Of a DNA stretch of 6,868 nt, positions 1 to 4,461 are shown piece by piece. The stretch is from NCBI GenBank assembly GCA_030622775.1, contig JAUXFS010000096.1, forward strand, positions 1 to 6,868. The letters run 5' to 3'. How positions within the stretch are numbered: position 1 is the stretch's first letter; the number at the start of each line of letters is the position of its first letter. The translations under genes and the position numbers were made by a program. The DNA comes from Rhodospirillales bacterium. Its GTDB lineage: Bacteria; Pseudomonadota; Alphaproteobacteria; Rhodospirillales; Defluviicoccaceae. The notes under the pieces were generated by a model. It did not search any database. It was given only the letters and a program-made list of their open reading frames with translations, and had not been told where the DNA came from.

Positions 1-132
1 AGGGTTGCAGGGGTTCTTCGCGGCGCACGGGTTGCACGGGTTCTTCGCGGCGCAGGGGTTGCACGGGTTCTTCGCCGCGCAGGGGTTGCAAGGATTCTTC
101 GCCGCGCAGGGATTGCACGGATTGCACGGGTT
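1..132 (-). repeat. Second block of 27-bp coding repeats, continuing past the left edge
   Basis: After the non-repetitive linker (residues 119-138 of the left gene), the NPCNPCAAK units resume at residue 139 and continue without a break to the window edge. The block starts with a doubled NPC triplet and is then highly regular, with nearly every unit identical in protein sequence. Confidence 0.9.
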
Positions 133-546
133 GGTCTTCCACGCCGCCGCCAGCCTGGGCACGTAACACTTGTTCGCCGCGGACCCGCCGCCCGCCGCGC
201 AGGGATTGCACGGGCTGCAGGGGTCTTTCGCCGCGCACGGGTTGCAGGGATTGCACGGGTTCTTGGCGGCGCAGGGGTTGCAGGGGTTCTTGGCGGCGCA
301 GGGATTGCACGGGTTCTTCCCGGCGCACGGATTACACGGGTTCTTGGCCGCGCAAGGGTTGCACGCGGCAAGCTGGATGTGTCCCGGCCTGGGTTTCGCC
401 GCCGGCAACGGCGCCGAGAAAGGCTGCGCCAGGGTGGCAGCATGGGCGCTGGGCACCTCGACCATGGCCCCGCCGACAACCAGGCCGAAGCCGGCCATCA
501 GCGGCATGACGGTCGTGGTGAGTAGCCTCCCCTTGGTTGATTTCAT
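1..546 (-). CDS. Exported Cys-rich NPCNPCAAK-repeat protein, paralogue 1 (C-terminus cut by window edge)
   Basis: No known function that I recognise. The ATG at 546 has GGGAG ten bases upstream (557-561), and the frame stays open for 182 codons to the window edge. Residues 1-36 form a signal peptide (basic start, hydrophobic core at about 8-29, cleavage after Ala-His-Ala at 34-36), so the product should act in the periplasm or outside the cell. A short lead-in (LPAAK, then QLAAC) ends at C62, where nine-residue NPCNPCAAK units begin. They run over residues 62-118 and again from 139 to the edge, separated by a Gly/Ala-rich linker (119-138) holding C127, a Tyr and a Trp. I count 25 Cys in the visible 182 residues. 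The lead-in, signal peptide and repeats match the upstream gene at 638-973, so the two are a tandem duplication, probably cotranscribed. Cys at this density suggests metal binding or a modified, cross-linked polymer; neither is shown. The total length is unknown. Confidence 0.85.
   Translation of the reverse strand, partial: MKSTKGRLLTTTVMPLMAGFGLVVGGAMVEVPSAHAATLAQPFSAPLPAAKPRPGHIQLAACNPCAAKNPCNPCAGKNPCNPCAAKNPCNPCAAKNPCNPCNPCAAKDPCSPCNPCAAGGGSAANKCYVPRLAAAWKTNPCNPCNPCAAKNPCNPCAAKNPCNPCAAKNPCNPCAAKNPCNP
193..363 (-). repeat. First block of 27-bp coding repeats (NPCNPCAAK) in the left Cys-repeat gene
   Basis: In-frame tandem units of 27 bp encode Asn-Pro-Cys-Asn-Pro-Cys-Ala-Ala-Lys over residues 62-118 of the left gene. 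Variants are visible: AGK for AAK, an extra NPC triplet, and DPCSPC for NPCNPC. Copies differ at synonymous positions (AAC/AAT, CCC/CCG/CCT, TGC/TGT, GCG/GCC), so the protein pattern is better preserved than the DNA. Confidence 0.9.
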
Positions 547-599
547 TTTCGCCCGACTCCCAAAAATCGATTGCTAAAAGGACAAAGTCATAAACCAAA

Positions 600-621
600 G
601 CGCCGCCCCGGAGGGCGGCGC
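600..621 (-). terminator. GC-rich hairpin between the two Cys-repeat genes; possible terminator or attenuator
   Basis: A perfect 9-bp stem (600-608 with 613-621) closes a four-base CGGA/TCCG loop, 16 bases past the TAG of the 638-973 gene. Read on the minus strand it is followed by CTTTGGTTTATG, an interrupted T-tract. It could be a leaky terminator that lowers expression of the downstream Cys-repeat gene, or a 3' stabilising structure. The poor U-tract makes complete termination uncertain. Confidence 0.55.
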
Positions 622-637
622 CGTTGTACCGATTCCG

Positions 638-973
638 CTACTTTTTCTTTGCCGCGCACGGATTGCAGGGGTTTTTCGCCGCGCACGGATTACACGGGTT
701 TTTCGCCGCGCACGGGTTGCACGGGTTCTTCGCGGCGCAAGGATTGGCCCCACAAGGGTTGCAGGGGTTTTTCGCCTTGCACGGACTGCACGCGGCCAGT
801 TGCATGCCGCCGACACGGGCCTTGGCCGCCGGAAGTTCCGCGGCGATGTCTTGGCCGATGCCCTTCGCCTGGGCCGGCGTGGCGATGCCCAACCCGGCAC
901 CGACGGCGATACCGGCGGCGGCGACCATGGGGAGCACGGTGGTGGACAGAAGCTTGGTTTTGTTGGTCTTCAC
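638..973 (-). CDS. Exported Cys-rich NPCNPCAAK-repeat protein, paralogue 2 (complete, 111 aa)
   Basis: Function not recognised. I choose the GTG at 973: it lies 7 bases after a strong AGGAGG (981-986), and it makes the protein align from its first residue with the left paralogue (MKTNKTKLLSTT against MKSTKGRLLTTT), placing the signal cleavage (after A36, Ala-Gln-Ala) and the first Cys (C62) at identical positions in both. The ATG at 979 is only 1 base from AGGAGG, and the GTG at 1021 would bury this ribosome-binding site. After cleavage come a short Lys/Glu-containing lead-in (LPAAKARVGGMQLAAC), one variant unit CSPCKAK, an irregular GANPC, then regular NPCNPCAAK units, and a Lys-rich end before the TAG at 638-640. 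There are 11 Cys. It is first in the pair and divergent from the FGE-like gene. Possible roles are periplasmic metal sequestration or acting as the substrate of a modifying enzyme; both are inference. Confidence 0.85.
   Translation of the reverse strand: MKTNKTKLLSTTVLPMVAAAGIAVGAGLGIATPAQAKGIGQDIAAELPAAKARVGGMQLAACSPCKAKNPCNPCGANPCAAKNPCNPCAAKNPCNPCAAKNPCNPCAAKKK
641..790 (-). repeat. 27-bp coding repeat block of the complete Cys-repeat gene
   Basis: Units encoding NPCNPCAAK cover residues 62-111, starting with the variant CSPCKAK and a shortened GANPCAAK, then about three regular copies and a terminal AAKKK. Copies differ at wobble positions, as in the neighbouring paralogue. Confidence 0.9.
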
Positions 974-980
974 GGTCATT

Positions 981-986
981 CCTCCT
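981..986 (-). promoter_or_regulatory. Ribosome-binding site that decides the start of the 638-973 gene
   Basis: The minus strand reads AGGAGG here, an excellent Shine-Dalgarno core. Seven bases separate it from the GTG at 973, while only one base separates it from the ATG at 979. Spacing therefore favours the GTG, in agreement with the alignment to the left paralogue. Confidence 0.65.
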
Positions 987-1073
987 CGACGGAAAAAAAG
1001 GTGCGAACGGTTGAAATTCACTAACTGCGTCTAAGATGGCAGAGTTACCCCACGGCCTGCGAATCAAACGCAA

Positions 1074-1087
1074 TCACAAATTTGTGA
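1074..1087. promoter_or_regulatory. 14-bp perfect palindrome, candidate operator between the Cys-repeat pair and the FGE-like gene
   Basis: TCACAAATTTGTGA is its own reverse complement. It lies in the 144-bp divergent region, centred about 38 bases before the FGE-like start and about 108 bases before the Cys-repeat start. The pattern TCAC-N6-GTGA recurs upstream of the cupredoxin-like gene and of DUF302 and, by my reading, nowhere else in the window. This suggests a dimeric regulator. The half-sites have the opposite arrangement to the E. coli CRP consensus (TGTGA-N6-TCACA), so I do not assign a family. Confidence 0.6.
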
Positions 1088-1117
1088 AGATCCAAGGGGT
1101 GTTGGAGAGGAAACCCG

Positions 1118-1984
1118 ATGACGGCGGAAGGACGGACCGGCACCGCCGGGGCTCTGGTGTTGGTGGCGTTTCTCGGATTGATGGCGGGGGCACGCGGCGC
1201 CATCGACCAGCCGGAACTCGCGGCGGTTCCGGCGGGGGCGTTCATCGCCGGCTCGGACCGCGGCGAGCGTGAAGCCGCCTATCGGCTGGATGCCGGCGCC
1301 TACGGCCACGATCTCACCCGCCGGGGCCGCTGGTACGAGAGCGAGCCGCCGCGGCAAACGGCGGCAACATCGGCGTTCGCGATCACCGTCACCCCGATCA
1401 CCAACGCCCGGTATGCCGCGTTCGTCGACGCGACCGGCCGGCCGGTTCCCGCCGTCGATGCCGAAACCTGGGCCGGCTACGGGCTGGTCCATCCGTTCGA
1501 ACGCACCCGGCGTCACGCCTGGCACGACGGTCGTCCGCCGACGGGCCGCGCCGACCATCCCGTGGTTCTGGTCTCGCACCAGGACGCGCGCGCCTACGCC
1601 GAATGGCTTTCCGCCGAGACCGGCGAGCGCTGGCGGCTGCCGACGGAAACCGAGTGGGAGAAAGCGGCCCGCGGAACCGACGGGCGCCGGTTTCCCTGGG
1701 GTGATTCGTTCGAGCCGTCGCGGCTGAACAGCCACGACCGGGGGCCGTTCGATACCGTCCCCGTCGGCTCCTATCCCGCCGGCGCCAGCCCGTTCGGGCT
1801 GCTCGACGCGTCCGGCCAGGTGTTCGAGTGGACGGCGACGCCGGCGGGCGCGGGCCGTTTCATCGTCAAGGGCGGTTCGTGGGACGACAAGGGCTGCGGC
1901 GTGTGCCGGCCGGCCGCGCGACACGCCCGCCCCGCCGAGCTCAAGCACATCCTCATCGGTTTCCGCCTGGTACGCGACGATTGA
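1118..1984 (+). CDS. Exported formylglycine-generating-enzyme-like (SUMF1/FGE domain) protein with atypical CxxC site
   Basis: 288 residues. The ATG follows GGAGAGG (1104-1110) by 7 bases. A hydrophobic stretch at 11-24 with cleavage around 25-28 suggests export. The FGE-sulfatase fold is clear: VPAGAFIAGS (37-46), TPITNARYAAFV (92-103), HPVVLVSHQDARAYAEWLS (147-165), RLPTETEWEKAARG (173-186), PWG (193-195), ASPFGLLDASGQVFEW (223-238), KGGSW (251-255) and IGFRLVRDD at the end. Classical FGE oxidises Cys in CxPxR of sulfatases using a Cys pair shaped GGS-xxC-xxxx-C. Here the first Cys position is Asp257, and the only two Cys of the protein form C260-x-x-C263 in a segment about two residues shorter, so classical FGE chemistry is doubtful. 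Relatives include PvdO- and EgtB-type non-heme proteins. It is divergent from the Cys-repeat pair and tail-to-tail with the cupredoxin-like gene (21-bp gap). Modification of the repeats is a hypothesis; no sulfatase is in view. Confidence 0.88.
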   Translation: MTAEGRTGTAGALVLVAFLGLMAGARGAIDQPELAAVPAGAFIAGSDRGEREAAYRLDAGAYGHDLTRRGRWYESEPPRQTAATSAFAITVTPITNARYAAFVDATGRPVPAVDAETWAGYGLVHPFERTRRHAWHDGRPPTGRADHPVVLVSHQDARAYAEWLSAETGERWRLPTETEWEKAARGTDGRRFPWGDSFEPSRLNSHDRGPFDTVPVGSYPAGASPFGLLDASGQVFEWTATPAGAGRFIVKGGSWDDKGCGVCRPAARHARPAELKHILIGFRLVRDD

Positions 1985-2005
1985 CCGCGGGCGCCGTTCA
2001 GACTC

Positions 2006-2503
2006 TCAGCCGTCGGAGACCACCAGCTTGTAGTCGGGGGTCGGGTTGAGCGGGCACGAGTACAGGTAGGTGCCCGGCTTCAACTCGACCTCGTATTCCT
2101 GGGTCTTGCCGAGGACCAGCCCGCCGCCCGAGACGCTGGTCTTGGTCAGCTTGTGCACCGGGTTCTTCCAGTTGTAGTCCTCGTCGCGCAGCCAGAAGCC
2201 GAGCTCGTAGGGGACGTTCTTGTTGGTGACCCGGAACACGTACTTCCCCGGCTTGAGTTCGAGGACGTTCGCGGTGGCGAGCCGTCCCGCGCCGCTGGCG
2301 GCATTGATCGCGTTGCAGTCGGCGGCCTTCGAGGTCTTGAACTGGTGATCGCCGCCCTCGGGTTCGAGGAACTGACAGCCGGTCTGGGTGAGTTGGATAA
2401 CCTCTTCGGCGGCGGCGGCCGCCATCATCGCGCCGGCGAGGAAGGCGGTCGCCGCAAGGACGGCGCGGCTCGTCCTGGCGATATTCGTTGGCATCGGATC
2501 CAT
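2006..2503 (-). CDS. Exported cupredoxin-fold protein lacking typical copper ligands
   Basis: 165 residues from the ATG at 2503, which has GGAG (2513-2516) nine bases upstream; the ATG at 2494 is a poorer choice by spacing. Residues 8-32 form a signal peptide ending in an Ala run. The mature part looks like a small cupredoxin-type beta-sandwich: LELKPGKYVFRVTNKN (strand, turn, strand), then VELKPGTYLYSCPLNPTPDYKLVV at the end. Classical cupredoxins bind copper with one His from the middle of the fold and Cys-x-x-x-x-His-...-Met near the C-terminus. Here C150 stands where the ligand Cys would, but the following loop (PLNPTPDY) has no His or Met, so a type 1 copper site is unlikely. C43 and C63 could form a disulfide. 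It is last in the DUF302-YeeE-cupredoxin minus-strand run but has its own upstream region with a TCAC-N6-GTGA site. Copper, another metal, or no metal are all possible. Confidence 0.75.
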   Translation of the reverse strand: MDPMPTNIARTSRAVLAATAFLAGAMMAAAAAEEVIQLTQTGCQFLEPEGGDHQFKTSKAADCNAINAASGAGRLATANVLELKPGKYVFRVTNKNVPYELGFWLRDEDYNWKNPVHKLTKTSVSGGGLVLGKTQEYEVELKPGTYLYSCPLNPTPDYKLVVSDG

Positions 2504-2564
2504 CGCGAACAGCTCCACAGTGGTCTCGAGATAGGGCCTCGTACAACATGTTTATCACGCTTTC

Positions 2565-2580
2565 GTCACCGGCAAGTGAC
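2565..2580. promoter_or_regulatory. Inverted repeat GTCAC-N6-GTGAC upstream of the cupredoxin-like gene
   Basis: Perfect 5-bp arms flank the six-base centre CGGCAA. It lies in the 109-bp gap between the permease stop and the cupredoxin-like start, centred about 70 bases before the start codon. It shares TCAC-N6-GTGA with the sites at 1074-1087 and 4392-4407. A binding site for a dimeric regulator is the simplest reading. Confidence 0.6.
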
Positions 2581-2612
2581 ATCGCCGTGAGGGCGGCGTG
2601 AACCGGATTCGG

Positions 2613-3782
2613 CTACATCGGCAGCCGGAACAGCGGCCGCAAGCGGATGCCGATCAGGTTTCCGGCGACGGCGCAAAGGATCCACACCCAGCCGTGAAGG
2701 CTGCCCGAGGCGACGCCCGAGAAGAAGGCGCCGATGTTGCAGCCGTAGGCCAGGCGGGCGCCGTAGCCCATGATCAGCCCGCCGATCACCGCCGCCGCCA
2801 GCGACCCCATGGGTATGCGCGCGCTCGGCGCGACCCGGCCGGCCAGCGCCGCCGCCGCCAGCGCGCCGAGGAGGATGCCGAAGTTCATCACCGAGACCGT
2901 ATCGGCCAGCACCGATCGTGCCAGGGCGGCCTGCTGAAAGCCGCCGCTCCAGAACGGACTGGTCGCCGGATCCCATCCTAAGACCGCTGCGATCTTGGCC
3001 GTCCACAGGGCGAAGGCCCAGGTGATCGACCATGGATGGCCGGCAACCACCAGCGTCAGCCAGTTCAACAGGGCCAGAAGTCCGGCGCTGAACAGCAGCG
3101 GCCACGGACCGGTGAGCAGCCTTTGCCGGGAGAACCCGCCGGCCCACCATAGGGGCTGCTTGTGGCGGCCGCCGGCGAGCCGCAGGCCCCCATAGATCAG
3201 TCCGAGCGCGGCCAGTTGCAGCGGTACCGCCACTCCCCATCCCAGGGTTTCGCCAAGCGACACCGCGCCGATGCCGGGCAGCGCGCTCCACCAATGCATG
3301 TGGAGGCTGGCCCAGAAGCCGCCGACGCAGAAGAACACCAGGACCAACAGCATCCGTGCGTTGCCGCCGCCGGCGGTATAGAGCGTGCCCGAGGCGCATC
3401 CGCCCGCCAGTTGCATGCCGATGCCGAAGACGAAGGCGCCGAAGGCCATCGACACCCCGACCGGGGCGATGGCGCCGACCACCGGCCGGCCGAAGGCGGA
3501 TCCATGGGCGAGAACCGGCGCGAACAGCAAAATCGCCGCCGCCAGCATCACCACCTGGGCGGCGACGGCGGAGAGATCGCCGGCGACGACGGCGTTGCGG
3601 TAGGCGCTGGAGAAGCCGAAGGCGGCGTGATAGAGGCTGACGCCGAGGGCGATTCCGATCGGCAACAGCGCCGCCTGCCGCCCGCCGAATCCGATCAATT
3701 GGACGAACAACGCCGCCGCGACGACCGCCGCGATCCCCAGGATCGGGGCCTGGATGCGCGAGGGGGCGAGGGTGGTGCTCAC
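2613..3782 (-). CDS. YeeE/YedE family sulfur-compound permease
   Basis: 389 residues, an integral inner-membrane protein with about ten hydrophobic segments. The family (YeeE/YedE, Pfam sulf_transp) includes TsuA, a thiosulfate importer in which conserved Cys residues line the conduction path. Here the two family signatures are visible: MQLAGGCASGTLYTAGGGN (about 123-141, C129) and YGCNIGAFFSGVASGSLHGW (346-365, C348), one in each half of the molecule, as expected of an internally duplicated transporter. Additional Cys are C152 and C370. The start is a GTG at 3782 with a weak G-rich upstream; no ATG is available before an upstream in-frame TAG at 3810-3812. It follows DUF302 by 50 bp in the same direction, so the two are probably one operon. 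The substrate could be thiosulfate or another sulfur (or selenium) compound; the sequence does not decide. Confidence 0.88.
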   Translation of the reverse strand: MSTTLAPSRIQAPILGIAAVVAAALFVQLIGFGGRQAALLPIGIALGVSLYHAAFGFSSAYRNAVVAGDLSAVAAQVVMLAAAILLFAPVLAHGSAFGRPVVGAIAPVGVSMAFGAFVFGIGMQLAGGCASGTLYTAGGGNARMLLVLVFFCVGGFWASLHMHWWSALPGIGAVSLGETLGWGVAVPLQLAALGLIYGGLRLAGGRHKQPLWWAGGFSRQRLLTGPWPLLFSAGLLALLNWLTLVVAGHPWSITWAFALWTAKIAAVLGWDPATSPFWSGGFQQAALARSVLADTVSVMNFGILLGALAAAALAGRVAPSARIPMGSLAAAVIGGLIMGYGARLAYGCNIGAFFSGVASGSLHGWVWILCAVAGNLIGIRLRPLFRLPM

Positions 3783-3804
3783 CCCCGGGAGAGGATCCTC
3801 TTCC

Positions 3805-3838
3805 TGGGCCTATTCGGGGCCTACTCTGGGGCCTATTC
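3805..3838. repeat. Three tandem copies of an 11-12 bp element between DUF302 and the permease gene
   Basis: Copies KGGGCCTAYTC occur at 3805-3815, 3816-3826 and 3828-3838, about one helical turn apart. Read on the minus strand each carries TAG: the first is the DUF302 stop, the second repeats it in the same frame, and the third falls in the permease frame. It could be a protein-binding array, a replication-slippage duplication, or tandem stops. Confidence 0.6.
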
Positions 3839-4300
3839 CTGGGCGTCGGCGGCGATCTTGGCGACGATGACGTCGAGTTCCGCGCCCATCTTGTCGAGAT
3901 CGGCGTTTTCGTAAGCGCCGAACACCCGGCTCGGCAACCGGTAGGTCAGCCTGGCGGCGCCGTCCGGCTGTTCGGTGACATAGAGGCGCAGCGGCGCCTC
4001 GATACCGGCGGCTTCGCTCGCCGCCAGCATGCGCACGGCGAACCGCGGATTGAAGATCATGATCACCCGGTTGCCGGGGATGGTGACGCCGATCGCCTTC
4101 GCCCCGCAGGTGGCGCAGGCTTCGGCGACGAGGCCCATGGCGTTGGCCTTGATCGCCGCCTTGAGGTCCTTGACGTAGCGGGCGAAGGGTTTGCCGGTCT
4201 CGACAACCTTGGTTCCCGGGTAAGGCGCCGGATTTTCGGCCCGCGAGGCCAGGGGGGCGAGGGTGAAAAGGACGATCAGCAACGTCGCGATCTGGCGCAT
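3833..4300 (-). CDS. Exported DUF302 domain protein with CxxC
   Basis: 155 residues from the ATG at 4300, chosen because GGAG lies six bases upstream and a clear signal peptide follows at once (residues 1-21, hydrophobic core 4-18, cleavage after Ser-Arg-Ala). An upstream in-frame extension to 4396 exists but would push the signal peptide inside the protein. The DUF302 fold is shown by NPRFAVRMLAASEAAGIEAPLRLYV (84-108) and by the end of the domain, RVFGAYENADLDKMGAELD. The molecular role of DUF302 is not established. C62-x-x-C65, the only Cys pair of the protein, lies before the core and could be redox-active or bind metal. It is the first gene of the probable DUF302-YeeE operon, with the candidate regulatory palindrome and AT-rich repeats upstream, so a periplasmic step handling sulfur compounds for the permease is plausible but inferred. 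Confidence 0.85.
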   Translation of the reverse strand: MRQIATLLIVLFTLAPLASRAENPAPYPGTKVVETGKPFARYVKDLKAAIKANAMGLVAEACATCGAKAIGVTIPGNRVIMIFNPRFAVRMLAASEAAGIEAPLRLYVTEQPDGAARLTYRLPSRVFGAYENADLDKMGAELDVIVAKIAADAQE

Positions 4301-4325
4301 GTCAGGCTCCGGTCTGTCGTTGTCG

Positions 4326-4347
4326 GCAATAACAATGCAATAACAAT
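4326..4347. repeat. Perfect 11-bp tandem duplication in the DUF302 promoter region
   Basis: GCAATAACAAT occurs twice in a row (4326-4336 and 4337-4347), 25-47 bases before the DUF302 start codon. It is strikingly AT-rich in a GC-rich window, so it probably includes the core promoter or an operator; I cannot fix a convincing -35/-10 pair. The 11-bp period equals about one helical turn. Confidence 0.65.
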
Positions 4348-4391
4348 AAGGTATGTTTTCTCCCGTGGCGGCGCCAGCGGTCCGGGCGGCG

Positions 4392-4407
4392 GTCACGCAT
4401 ATGTGAC
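4392..4407. promoter_or_regulatory. Inverted repeat GTCAC-N6-GTGAC upstream of the DUF302-YeeE operon
   Basis: Perfect 5-bp arms flank GCATAT. The site is centred about 100 bases before the DUF302 start and about 50 bases upstream of the AT-rich tandem repeat, a position that would suit an activator. It shares TCAC-N6-GTGA with the other two candidate operators in the window. Confidence 0.6.
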
Positions 4408-4420
4408 GCGAGGTCCTGTT

Positions 4421-4453
4421 GCGGATACGGGGCGGATACGGGCCGGACGCGGG
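4421..4453. repeat. 11-bp tandem repeat after the rmuC stop
   Basis: GCGGATACGGG is repeated exactly at 4421-4431 and 4432-4442, followed by a degenerate third copy at 4443-4453 (8 of 11 matches). It lies in the 161-bp gap between the rmuC stop and the DUF302 start. It could be a slippage product or additional DUF302 upstream sequence. It does not form an evident terminator hairpin for rmuC. Confidence 0.6.
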
Positions 4454-4461
4454 GCGGGCTC

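Noticed and set aside
1..790. CRISPR-like array of short direct repeats
   Set aside because: The 27-bp units are contiguous with no unique spacers, stay in frame, and encode one periodic protein after a signal peptide.
574..900. Minus-strand Arg-rich frame with RARRKTP repeats
   Set aside because: It is the shifted frame of the same repeats; the periodicity is inherited from the true NPCNPCAAK frame.
170..1034. Plus-strand open frames (170-577 and 624-1034) with HGLQGF/AAQGLHG repeats
   Set aside because: They are antisense readings of the Cys-repeat genes. They lack signal peptides and sensible ribosome-binding sites, whereas the minus frames have both plus a conserved paralogue.
1074..1087. 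CRP or FNR binding site
   Set aside because: The half-sites are arranged as TCAC...GTGA, opposite to the CRP consensus, and differ from the FNR TTGAT/ATCAA core, so naming either regulator is not supported.
1064..1948. 294-residue minus-strand open frame
   Set aside because: It lies antisense to the FGE-like gene, which has clear family motifs. Long antisense frames are common in GC-rich coding DNA.
3162..3914. 250-residue plus-strand open frame
   Set aside because: Antisense to the YeeE/YedE permease and DUF302; composition is Arg/Asp/Gly-rich without recognisable domains.
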